From Chlamydiia bacterium (GTDB lineage: Bacteria > Chlamydiota > Chlamydiia > Chlamydiales > FEN-1388), in the NCBI GenBank assembly GCA_023269335.1, contig JAHFTM010000039.1, positions 1 through 6,062 on the forward strand: a DNA stretch of 6,062 bases, given 5' to 3'. Under the pieces are notes generated by a model. It worked only from the letters and a program-made list of their open reading frames with translations, was not told the DNA's origin and did no database searches. Below, one piece after another: positions 1 through 6,062 of this stretch (positions are counted from its first letter, which is position 1; each line of letters opens with the position of its first letter). The position numbers were made by a program, and so were the translations under genes.

Positions 1-523
1 GGCTTGGAGAGATACAAACAAAAAGATCTTCTGGCTTGGAGCCATATTTTTGCTTCATCAATCCAATTGTTTTTTTGTAGATATTTTGTACATTGCCGCG
101 CCAGCCTGCGTGGACATTGGCACACGCATGATGGACAGGATCATAAAAAATTGCTGCCTGGCAGTCTGCATGTTTTATAAGTAAGGCTCTGTGAGGAATG
201 GCACAAAGTAGGCCATCACCTGATGGAGGAGTTTCATAAGTTGAGAGAGGCTCGTCTACCGCAACCACGATATCGCTATGCACCTGAGTTAATGAAAAAA
301 GGTGTGGCGCTTTGTCCTGTTGTGTAAAAACATTCTGAATGCGTCGTCTATTTTCCTGTACGTTCTCATCCAAGTCGCCAGTGTTAAAGGCTGCATTGAG
401 ACTTGCATAGCTGCCCTCACTTACTCCACCATGCTTTGTAAAGACAGCATGTTGTAAACGGGTGAACTCTTGCAAAAGAGAAAATTCAAGAAAAACAACA
501 CCATTCAGCTCTTTTCTCAACAT
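1..523 (-). CDS. pgeF: YfiH/PgeF-family laccase-domain protein (N-terminal 174 codons, cut by left edge)
   Basis: This is the N-terminal part of a YfiH/PgeF (polyphenol oxidase, former DUF152) protein, probably cytoplasmic. Known members include E. coli PgeF, which keeps L-Ser out of position 1 of the peptidoglycan stem peptide, and FAMIN/LACC1-type enzymes, which act on purine nucleosides; the sequence alone does not choose between these roles. Seen here: the early FTKHGGVSEG motif (residues 28-37), SLTQVHSD with His82, HADC with Cys121, and VHAGWRG with His138. These give the family's His-Cys-His metal triad in the correct order and spacing. Members are usually about 240-260 residues, so roughly the last third lies off the window. 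The ATG at 523-521 is firm: an in-frame TGA sits at 532-530 with no start codon between, and AAGGTG (536-531) is a good ribosome site 7 nt away. It is divergent from the lipoprotein gene at 636. Nothing looks broken. The family call is secure; the symbol is less so. Confidence 0.93.
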   Translation of the reverse strand, partial: MLRKELNGVVFLEFSLLQEFTRLQHAVFTKHGGVSEGSYASLNAAFNTGDLDENVQENRRRIQNVFTQQDKAPHLFSLTQVHSDIVVAVDEPLSTYETPPSGDGLLCAIPHRALLIKHADCQAAIFYDPVHHACANVHAGWRGNVQNIYKKTIGLMKQKYGSKPEDLFVCISPS

Positions 524-635
524 AGCTTTTCACCTTGATTTCTAACATTTGGGTATATGATCAAGATAGGGATAGTTTTTGCATATATCTTTCTGATACA
601 GTAAAGGTAGGGATTCCACAGCTGTGAGGTGATTT
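524..635. promoter_or_regulatory. Divergent intergenic region between the pgeF-like gene and the lipoprotein gene
   Basis: These 112 bp must hold the promoters of two divergently transcribed genes. The sequence is AT-rich. The best -10-like hexamer on the plus strand is TATGAT (556-561), but its nearest -35-like partner, TTGATT (535-540), is only 15 bp away, so I do not call a promoter. A 6-bp inverted pair, CTTGAT (534-539) and ATCAAG (560-565), and a short tandem GATAGG/GATAG (565-575) are also present; at this length both could be chance. No small ORF with a ribosome site and no terminator-like hairpin was seen. Confidence 0.4.
626..632 (+). promoter_or_regulatory. Ribosome binding site that fixes the non-ATG start of the lipoprotein gene
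   Basis: GAGGTGA is a strong match to the anti-Shine-Dalgarno sequence and lies directly before GTG (636) and TTG (639), which are adjacent codons in the same frame. Its last three bases also form an in-frame TGA (630-632), so translation cannot begin further upstream. The first in-frame ATG is codon 16, inside the lipobox, and using it would destroy the signal peptide. The start must therefore be GTG 636 or, less likely, TTG 639. Confidence 0.75.
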
Positions 636-1427
636 GTGTTGCGCGTCGTCTGTTTACTACTTTTAGCTTTTATAGCCATCATGGGTTGTACTACTGACCA
701 AAGCAAGCGTCGAACACCCTATATTATCGGGCAAAATGGCCAGTGGGAATCTTTAAATCTGTGCGGTAAAGAAAACAATGTTTCAGGTTTTTCAGATGAC
801 CTGTTACGAGAAATCGGCCGCGTTGAAGGGATTACCATGCAAGTAGTCTCTACAAATCAGTCTCCTGTCATCACACTATTGAATCAGGAAGGTATCGACG
901 CTGTTTTGACAAGCCTTGCCACAAGTGGTCAGAATATGAGAAGATATGATTTTTCCCAGCCTTATTTCCTAGCAGGTCCCGTACTTGTTATTCGAAAAAA
1001 TGCTTCTTACACTTCACTCGACCAAATGAAAGCAAAAGATATAGGGTTTGAAAGAGGTAATGTTTGGGCTTTACAGCTTGCAAATACAGCGGATGCTGTT
1101 TTTCTGCCCTACGACGATATCCTGCGTGCCTTTGATGATTTACAAAAAGGTAGTCTTGATGGAGTGGTTGTAGACGCTGTTGTTGGCTATAGGCTAGTAG
1201 GAGGCATTTACCGAACTGTTTTGAAAATTGCTGGTCCTCCGCTTGTTCCGATGGCATTAAGACTTGTGGTGGAAAAAGGGAAAAATGAAGAGCTTATCCA
1301 GCATTTTAATCATGGTCTAGAGGTGGTGAAAAAAGATGGCCTCTATACCAAGATGCTTCATTATTGGGGCCTTTTCGATGCCGAAGATCCTTCGTCTGCC
1401 CTTTATGAAGGAGAGCCTAACTACTAG
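636..1427 (+). CDS. Family-3 (amino-acid-type) ABC transporter solute-binding lipoprotein
   Basis: This is a 263-residue extracytoplasmic binding protein of the SBP_bac_3 type (GlnH/HisJ/ArtJ fold), expected to capture a small solute for an ABC importer. A signal peptide with hydrophobic core VVCLLLLAFIAIMG leads to a lipobox cysteine, C18 (IMGC), so a lipid-anchored mature protein is predicted. Family landmarks in order are GFSDDLLREIG (51-61), IDAVLTSLATS (87-97), YDFSQPYFLAGPVLVIRK (104-121), the second-lobe DIGFERGN (135-142) and GSLDGVVVDAVVGY (172-185). The length is normal. The position of the usual carboxylate-binding Arg appears to be Asn100, while the Asp expected to hold the amino group is kept (D180), so the ligand may not be a standard amino acid. 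The start is GTG, set by GAGGTGA; two TAG stops lie in tandem at the end. No permease or ATPase gene adjoins it, so it is an orphan here and needs a partner encoded elsewhere. The family is secure; the substrate is unknown. Confidence 0.9.
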   Translation: MLRVVCLLLLAFIAIMGCTTDQSKRRTPYIIGQNGQWESLNLCGKENNVSGFSDDLLREIGRVEGITMQVVSTNQSPVITLLNQEGIDAVLTSLATSGQNMRRYDFSQPYFLAGPVLVIRKNASYTSLDQMKAKDIGFERGNVWALQLANTADAVFLPYDDILRAFDDLQKGSLDGVVVDAVVGYRLVGGIYRTVLKIAGPPLVPMALRLVVEKGKNEELIQHFNHGLEVVKKDGLYTKMLHYWGLFDAEDPSSALYEGEPNY

Positions 1428-1431
1428 TAGT
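1420..1431. repeat. 12-bp perfect palindrome over the stop codons of the lipoprotein gene
   Basis: ACTACTAGTAGT is self-complementary and covers the tandem TAG stops. It lies in the 16-bp gap between two convergent genes. As RNA it would form only a 4-5 bp stem with a tiny loop, and neither strand follows it with a T-run, so it is not a convincing intrinsic terminator. No better terminator was found between the two genes on either strand. Confidence 0.5.
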
Positions 1432-1443
1432 CCATACAGTTTC

Positions 1444-4023
1444 TTATCTACCCAATGGCGTAGAGTCGATATATTCTTGACGCACCTTTTCAAGTAGCTG
1501 TTTGTCAACTGGACAAGGGGTAAGGTTCCAAATTTTGTCACTATACTCTTGAATGGCTCTGTCAGTTGAAAAATTGCCCATGCCGGCAATATTGTGAATG
1601 GCAAATTTTGCCCACTCAAGAGGTTTTTTATACAGCTCTTCAACTTTTTTTTGCACGTCGTAGTAACTTTCGAAATCTTTGAGTACAAAATATTTATCGG
1701 GCATTGACCCCCAGCTTGATTCTAAAAGGCTGTAGTAAAGCGAGCTGAGAGACTGATGTTCTATATCATGGCTTGCAAGTGAACGGTCCCTGAGAGAGTC
1801 AACGGCGCGTTTGAGTTTAGGATTGGCCATGTACACATCCCAGGCACGATATGAATTTTTTGCTTTCATATCAGCAATTTCTTCTGCCGAGCAGCCAAAG
1901 CGAAATGGCCACCACTCATCGGTGACTGCTTGTCTCATTTCTACGTTTGCACCATCTTCTGTGCCTACGGTGAGCGCTCCATTCATTGAAAATTTCATAT
2001 TGCCTGTTCCAGAAGCTTCCATGCCGGCTGTTGAAAGCTGCTCTGAAACATCAGCTGCAGGGATAATAAGCTCAGCTCGAGAGACAAAATAATTTTCAAC
2101 ATAGACGACATTGAGAAATTGACTCACCACCGGATCATTATTCACTTTTTTTGCAATGCAGGAGATCAGACGTATGATTGTCTTTGCAGTTTCATAACTT
2201 GAAGCTGCCTTTCCTGAAAATATAGCCAAGCGCTTGATGCGTGCATGTGTCGGATTATCTAAAATCTCATGGTATAAAACGATGAGATGCAGTGCTTTTA
2301 AAAGTTGTCGTTTGTATTCGTGGACGCGTTTTACTTGAACATCAAAAAGTGCAGAATTATCCATGAAAAGATGTGCTGGGAGCTGTTTTCCTTGCGCATC
2401 CCTTGGTCTGCCCTCCCCATTTAAAAACTCGAGGAGGTGTGTTTTGTTATGTTTTTTTACTTCAAGAAATTCCTTTAGGCTTGCTTCATCGCTTGCAAAC
2501 TGAGCAAGCTTTGAGATTTGACTGAAGTCGCAAATCCAGCCGTTACCGATCCGTTTTGTAATGAAAGCAGCGAGCTCTGGATTGCAGTTTAAAAGCCAGC
2601 GGCGATGGGTGACTCCATTTGTGACATTCACAAACCTGTCGGGGAAGATTTCATAGAAATTTTTAAAGGCCTGCTTTTTAAGGATCTCTGTGTGTATGGC
2701 AGCAACGCCGTTGACTTTATGGGAGCCTACGATAGCCAGATTTGCCATGCGTACCTGGTTATTTTCGATGATGGAGGCTTTACGCACCCGATCCTCTTCT
2801 TGAGGAAAGCGTGTGCGTACCATATTGCAAAAATCTAAGTTGATTCGTTCGATGATTTTATACTGACGCGGCAATAAGTAGCGAAAGAGGTTCTGATCCC
2901 ACACTTCAAGAGCTTCCGTCATGATAGTGTGGTTGGTATAGCTTGTGCAGCCTTGCGTTATCTCCCATGCTTGCTTCCAAGGTATTTGATAGTGACGTGT
3001 CAGCATGCGCATCAGCTCTGCGATGAGAACAGCAGGATGTGTGTCGTTGATCTGGATACGTACTTTATCGGCAAACTCGCTGATGTCTTTATGATGCGAA
3101 AAGTAGTAGCGAAAAATATCTTGAAGTGATGCCGAGGCTAAAAGAAATTCCTGTTTCAGGCGTACGCGCTTTCCAGTTTCATGGATATCACTTGGGTAAA
3201 GAACATCGGTGAGTGTGGTGTTTTCTGCTGCCTGGTCCAGACGACCTGCGTTGTAGCGCTGCAGCTGAAAATTTCTTGGCGATTCTTTGGTGCTCCACAG
3301 CCGAAGGGTGACGACGCTAAAATCTTCGGTGTCGCTGTAGCCAACAATGGGGATGTCGTAGGGCATAGCCCACACTTCTTCATGATCTGTGATATCATAA
3401 ATTTCTTCGCTTGTAGGCACAGAAGCGGCCTGTTTGACCAGGTTACCACAAAATTTTACGGGTATTTTACGTAGATCGCGTCGAAACTCCCATGGATTTT
3501 CGCTCATTAACCACAGATCCGGCTTTTCTATTTGTACGCCGTCCCACAGCTGCTGTTCGAAAAGACCATACTGGTATCTCAGGCCATATCCACGAGCAGG
3601 CATTTTTAAAGTTGCCATAGAATCTAAAAGACATGAAGCAAGTCTGCCAAGGCCACCATTGCCAAGAGCTGGGTCATATTCGTGGGCGATCAATTCAGGA
3701 AGAGCGCGATTAGTCTTTTTTAAAACCAGCTGAACGACATCTTGATCTTTTAAATTGACAATGTTGTTAATCAAAAAACGCCCCGGAAGATATTCCATTG
3801 ACAGGTAGTAGATCATGCGTACATTTTTGTTCGCCCAGGTTTGCGCCGTGGCTTGCCAGTTGATCATGATGCTTTCGCGAAGGGCATAGCAAAAAGCTCG
3901 GTAGAACTCGTCCGCATCAGCTTCGCTTAACACTCTGCCAAAAATGGTGATGAGATAGTGGCGAATTTTTTGTACTAAAACTTCTGCTTGTGCGTCTAAT
4001 GCTTCAGGCCCTAAGATACCCAT
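1444..4023 (-). CDS. glgP: Glycogen/maltodextrin phosphorylase
   Basis: This complete 859-residue enzyme is a GT35-family, PLP-dependent alpha-glucan phosphorylase. It cleaves terminal alpha-1,4-glucosyl units with phosphate to give glucose-1-phosphate and acts in the cytoplasm in glycogen breakdown. Landmarks in order: YYLSMEYLPGR (72-82); the glycine-rich ALGNGGLGRLASC loop (119-131); QINDTHPA (324-331) and SYTNHT (361-366); NVTNGVTHRRW (466-476); VKRVHEYKRQ (564-573); SGKAASSY (603-610) at the phosphate/PLP site, with K605 kept; and EASGTGNMKF (669-678), with K677 as the PLP-binding lysine, followed by GTEDGANVE (687-695). All catalytic motifs are present, so it should be active. It is a few dozen residues longer than the usual 800-830, largely from a tail of about 27 residues after IWNL (831-834). 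The ATG at 4023-4021 is firm: an in-frame TAA at 4041-4039 has no start codon after it. The ribosome site is weak (AGGCG, 4035-4031). Neighbours are convergent on one side and divergent on the other, so it is a single-gene unit here, with no other glycogen gene in view. Confidence 0.97.
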   Translation of the reverse strand: MGILGPEALDAQAEVLVQKIRHYLITIFGRVLSEADADEFYRAFCYALRESIMINWQATAQTWANKNVRMIYYLSMEYLPGRFLINNIVNLKDQDVVQLVLKKTNRALPELIAHEYDPALGNGGLGRLASCLLDSMATLKMPARGYGLRYQYGLFEQQLWDGVQIEKPDLWLMSENPWEFRRDLRKIPVKFCGNLVKQAASVPTSEEIYDITDHEEVWAMPYDIPIVGYSDTEDFSVVTLRLWSTKESPRNFQLQRYNAGRLDQAAENTTLTDVLYPSDIHETGKRVRLKQEFLLASASLQDIFRYYFSHHKDISEFADKVRIQINDTHPAVLIAELMRMLTRHYQIPWKQAWEITQGCTSYTNHTIMTEALEVWDQNLFRYLLPRQYKIIERINLDFCNMVRTRFPQEEDRVRKASIIENNQVRMANLAIVGSHKVNGVAAIHTEILKKQAFKNFYEIFPDRFVNVTNGVTHRRWLLNCNPELAAFITKRIGNGWICDFSQISKLAQFASDEASLKEFLEVKKHNKTHLLEFLNGEGRPRDAQGKQLPAHLFMDNSALFDVQVKRVHEYKRQLLKALHLIVLYHEILDNPTHARIKRLAIFSGKAASSYETAKTIIRLISCIAKKVNNDPVVSQFLNVVYVENYFVSRAELIIPAADVSEQLSTAGMEASGTGNMKFSMNGALTVGTEDGANVEMRQAVTDEWWPFRFGCSAEEIADMKAKNSYRAWDVYMANPKLKRAVDSLRDRSLASHDIEHQSLSSLYYSLLESSWGSMPDKYFVLKDFESYYDVQKKVEELYKKPLEWAKFAIHNIAGMGNFSTDRAIQEYSDKIWNLTPCPVDKQLLEKVRQEYIDSTPLGR

Positions 4024-4139
4024 TACAAATCGCCTATGTTATGATCTTTACCTATCGATCGAATACTCTGTAGTTGCATATATACAAAGTAAAATTTTAT
4101 CGATAGAGGGAATTGCAATACTCATAAAGCAGGGAAGAT
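4024..4139. promoter_or_regulatory. Divergent intergenic region between glgP and the OppA-like gene
   Basis: These 116 AT-rich bases must hold promoters for both glgP (leftward) and the peptide-binding gene (rightward). A -10-like TAAAAT (4090-4095) faces rightward, but the hexamer 17 bp upstream (TCTGTA) is a poor -35. TTGCAT (4074-4079) with TATCGA (4098-4103) at 18 bp is the alternative. Neither is strong enough to call. The inverted repeat at 4052-4106 fills the middle of the region. No small gene or terminator was seen. Confidence 0.4.
4052..4106. repeat. Inverted repeat with 8-bp arms in the glgP/oppA-like divergent promoter region
   Basis: The left arm CTATCGAT (4052-4059) and the right arm ATCGATAG (4099-4106) are exact reverse complements separated by 39 bp. 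Each arm contains the palindrome ATCGAT. The arms are too far apart for a tight hairpin but could be paired protein-binding sites governing both genes. The spacing between the two ATCGAT centres is 45 bp, somewhat over four helical turns. This is a direct sequence observation; an operator role is inference, and chance is possible in AT-rich DNA. Confidence 0.5.
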
Positions 4140-6062
4140 ATGAGAGATAGTTCTTGGGCAGCTTTCTGGATACGACTCGTCAGCTCACTTTGCGTAATTG
4201 TTTTTTTATCACTTCTTTATTGGTCTTCTTTGTTGCAAGAAGAGCGGCTTCGGGCAATCGATAACAAGCTTGTAGAGATTCAAGGAGCACTTTTTTCTTT
4301 CAAACAGGAAAAGGCGCTTGAGACCCCACATCAAGAAGAGCAGAGTCAAAGTAAGAAGGAAAAATGCGTAAAAGAGCTCTCATCTATAAGCTACAGACCA
4401 CATATGGATCCAAACCTTCCCAATTTACTGACTGATGACCCCTATTTTACTAAAGTGTTGCCACAGCTACTTCCTAAAAATTTCCAGCCAAACGGGACGC
4501 TACGAATGGCTAACATTGGCAATGCTGAAGACTTACATCCTTTTAGCGGATGGGCTTTCAGCACCGAATGTAGGAGCTATTGTCTGTCAGCTGTAGCTGA
4601 CAATCGCTTTGGGACGTATGGCATTCTTGCCAAAGATTTGGCACTTAAAATCGAAGCGCGAAAAACAGAGCGCCCTGATCTGACTGCCTTTTGGGTGCAT
4701 CTTCGCGAAGGTGTGATGTGGCAACCACTTGAGCAGGCCCATTTTTCAAATGAAATTAAGCTGGCACCGCACTTTTTGAAAAAGCATCCTGTGACAGCAA
4801 AAGATTTTGCACTCTATTTTGCAGCGATTAAAAATCCAGGTGTGGACGTAACATTAGCCGTTACTATACGCATGATTTTTAGTAATATGGAAAGCATTGA
4901 AGTGCTTGATGATCACACGTTTGTTATCAACTACAGGCACATTCCTGTTACTGATAAAAATGGAGTGACGACTTATAAATTGCCCTATATGGCCTTGAGA
5001 AATGTTGCCTCTTTACAGCCGTTACCCTGCTTTGTCTTTACTTATCAAGCTGACGGTACAAAGATTTTTAAAGATGGTCAGGAGCAAGAGAAGGAAAAAG
5101 ATTTTTATCAAAAAAGCTCGCTTTGGGCGCAGCAGTTTGTCAACCATTTTGCAAAACGTATCATAGTCTCTTGTGGTGGCTGGATTTTCGATGGCGCAGA
5201 TGACAGACAAATTCGCTTTCGTCGCAACCCCGAGTATTATAAGCCAAACTATGCTCTTTTCCAACGAATGGAGGTCAATTTACTTGAGAGCTTTGATGCT
5301 ATCTGGCGTGATTTTATGTCCCAAAGAATTGATGCGTGCGAACTTTCACCGCAAAATCTGGTTGAGCTGGATCGTTTTATGAAATCCGATTTTTACAAAA
5401 GTGAAGCAAAGCTTGGTCACGAAATTAAGCGCATCGATTATCTGGCACGCGTCTTCTCTTTTGTCGCTTGGAATTTGAGTAAGCCTCTTTTTTCAAATAA
5501 AAGAGTGCGTCAGGCACTTTCTATGGCAGTAGATACAAAACGACTGATCCAGCAAAATTTAAATGGTCAAGGTGTACCGGTTACAGGCTCATTTTTTTGC
5601 CTGTCATCAGCCTACAATTCATCCATAAAGCCCTATCCTTATGATCCGGACGAGGCAAAACGGATACTTCGTCAAGAGGGCTGGTATGACTCGGATGGTG
5701 ATGGCATCATCGACAAAGAAATTGATGGTAAAAGAGTACCTTTTCATTTTTCATTGACTTATTATATCAAAAATCCTACCACCCGTGCCAATGTGGAGCT
5801 TATTAGCACCTTCTTCAGGCAGATTGGCATTGATTGTCAATTAAATGGCGTAGACCTAGCTGACCTTTCTGCAATAACCGATGATAAAAGCTTTGATGCT
5901 TACTTTCTTGCCTGGCAGCTTGGCACACCACCAGAAGATCCTGAGCAGGAATGGCACTCACAGGGGGCTAAGTTAAAGGGCTCATCTAATACAGTCGGCT
6001 TTGCTAATCCCGAAGTAGATGCCATCATTGAGCAGCTGAAAGTGGAGTCAAATGAAGAAGAG
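4140..6062 (+). CDS. OppA-like peptide ABC transporter substrate-binding protein, membrane-anchored (cut by right edge)
   Basis: Translation from 4140 is open for 641 codons with no stop. It is a family-5 (SBP_bac_5, OppA/DppA type) binding protein, expected to bind oligopeptides outside the cytoplasmic membrane for an Opp/Dpp-type importer. Order: a short N-terminus with Arg12; a hydrophobic segment at 13-32; a heptad run L37, I40, L44, I47, L51, F54; a Gln/Glu/Lys-rich linker to about 80; then the binding domain from GTLRMANIGN (119-128). Family landmarks are HLREGVMW (187-194), HPVTAKDFALYF, RVRQALSMAVD, the YDPDEAKRILRQEGW segment before D517, and FANPEVDAIIEQL near the edge. No lipobox precedes C18, so a signal anchor rather than a lipoprotein is likely. 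The ATG follows AGGGAAGA (4131-4138), and an in-frame TAA at 4125-4127 excludes an upstream start. The C-terminus and any oppBCDF genes lie beyond the window. The ligand is not readable from sequence. Confidence 0.92.
   Translation, partial: MRDSSWAAFWIRLVSSLCVIVFLSLLYWSSLLQEERLRAIDNKLVEIQGALFSFKQEKALETPHQEEQSQSKKEKCVKELSSISYRPHMDPNLPNLLTDDPYFTKVLPQLLPKNFQPNGTLRMANIGNAEDLHPFSGWAFSTECRSYCLSAVADNRFGTYGILAKDLALKIEARKTERPDLTAFWVHLREGVMWQPLEQAHFSNEIKLAPHFLKKHPVTAKDFALYFAAIKNPGVDVTLAVTIRMIFSNMESIEVLDDHTFVINYRHIPVTDKNGVTTYKLPYMALRNVASLQPLPCFVFTYQADGTKIFKDGQEQEKEKDFYQKSSLWAQQFVNHFAKRIIVSCGGWIFDGADDRQIRFRRNPEYYKPNYALFQRMEVNLLESFDAIWRDFMSQRIDACELSPQNLVELDRFMKSDFYKSEAKLGHEIKRIDYLARVFSFVAWNLSKPLFSNKRVRQALSMAVDTKRLIQQNLNGQGVPVTGSFFCLSSAYNSSIKPYPYDPDEAKRILRQEGWYDSDGDGIIDKEIDGKRVPFHFSLTYYIKNPTTRANVELISTFFRQIGIDCQLNGVDLADLSAITDDKSFDAYFLAWQLGTPPEDPEQEWHSQGAKLKGSSNTVGFANPEVDAIIEQLKVESNEEE
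4176..4307 (+). other. Membrane anchor plus coiled-coil stalk of the OppA-like protein
   Basis: Codons 13-32 encode an uninterrupted hydrophobic stretch (Leu, Val, Ile, Phe, with Trp28 near its end) long enough to span a membrane. Directly after it, hydrophobic residues recur at 37, 40, 44, 47, 51 and 54, an exact 3-4-3-4-3 spacing among charged residues, which is the pattern of a short parallel coiled coil of nearly three heptads. A tethered dimer or trimer of binding proteins is the inferred consequence. A cleavable signal peptide remains possible. Confidence 0.6.

Noticed and set aside
535..561. TTGATT/TATGAT as a sigma-70-like promoter for the lipoprotein gene.
   Set aside because: The 15-bp spacing is short and the -35 is a partial match, so it is only mentioned as a candidate within the intergenic entry.
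988..1257. Open frame of 89 codons opposite the lipoprotein gene.
   Set aside because: It lies wholly antisense to a well-supported gene, and its translation shows no recognisable domain or ribosome site.
1382..1394. CGAAG-ATC-CTTCG hairpin near the end of the lipoprotein gene as a possible terminator.
   Set aside because: It has a 5-bp stem, lies inside coding sequence and has no T-run on either strand.
1317..1688. Open frame of 123 codons on the minus strand spanning the convergent junction.
   Set aside because: It overlaps the 3' ends of two strongly supported genes in a different frame, and the peptide is low-complexity and Lys/Ile/Leu-rich without motifs.
1811..2092. Open frames on the plus strand inside glgP (1811-2092, 2605-2838, 2929-3129, 3181-3474, 3434-3733) and a further minus-strand frame at 3156-3449.
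   Set aside because: All are contained in the glgP gene, whose own frame is intact and carries every family motif; these are shadow frames.
5022..5382. Open frames at 5022-5264 (minus) and 5173-5382 (plus) within the OppA-like gene.
   Set aside because: Both are inside the continuous 641-codon frame that shows family-5 motifs on both sides of them.
5688..5718. Calcium-loop-like DSDGDGIIDKE stretch (residues 517-527) in the OppA-like protein.
   Set aside because: A W-x-D-x-DGDG-x-x-D stretch recurs at this place in many family-5 binding proteins, and the EF-hand position-12 Glu is absent (Ile528). It is a family feature rather than an added calcium domain.

Overview
This 6.06-kb window is ordinary, densely coding bacterial DNA with four protein genes, two of them cut by the window edges. 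No RNA gene, mobile element, CRISPR array or prophage sequence was seen. The lipoprotein signal and the two extracytoplasmic solute-binding proteins point to a bacterium with a periplasm or comparable cell-surface space. Base composition is moderate. The overall style (an orphan family-3 binding protein, an N-terminally anchored OppA-like protein and a GlgP) gives me the impression of an environmental member of the Chlamydiae. That is inference only and needs a similarity search.

Layout from left to right. Positions 1-523 (minus) hold the N-terminal 174 codons of a YfiH/PgeF-type laccase-domain (multicopper polyphenol oxidase family) protein with its His-Cys-His metal ligands intact. Positions 524-635 are a divergent intergenic region. 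Positions 636-1427 (plus) encode a complete family-3 amino-acid-type ABC solute-binding lipoprotein that starts at GTG and has no permease or ATPase beside it. It ends 16 nt from the end of the convergent glgP gene at 1444-4023 (minus), a complete 859-residue glycogen/maltodextrin phosphorylase. Positions 4024-4139 are a second divergent intergenic region carrying an 8-bp-arm inverted repeat. Positions 4140-6062 (plus) encode an OppA-like family-5 peptide-binding protein, open at the right edge, with an N-terminal membrane anchor and a short coiled coil ahead of the binding domain.

The genes alternate in direction (minus, plus, minus, plus), so no two of them share a transcript and no operon can be inferred inside the window. 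Functionally they cover peptidoglycan editing or nucleoside metabolism (YfiH), small-solute capture, glycogen mobilisation and peptide capture. Any oppB/C/D/F partners would have to lie right of position 6062. In all four genes an in-frame stop lies just upstream of the chosen start, so the starts are well fixed.

I found no convincing new biological system. The points most worth a second look are the altered ligand pocket of the family-3 binding protein, where the usual carboxylate-binding Arg appears to be Asn, and the non-lipoprotein, coiled-coil-tethered N-terminus of the OppA-like protein.
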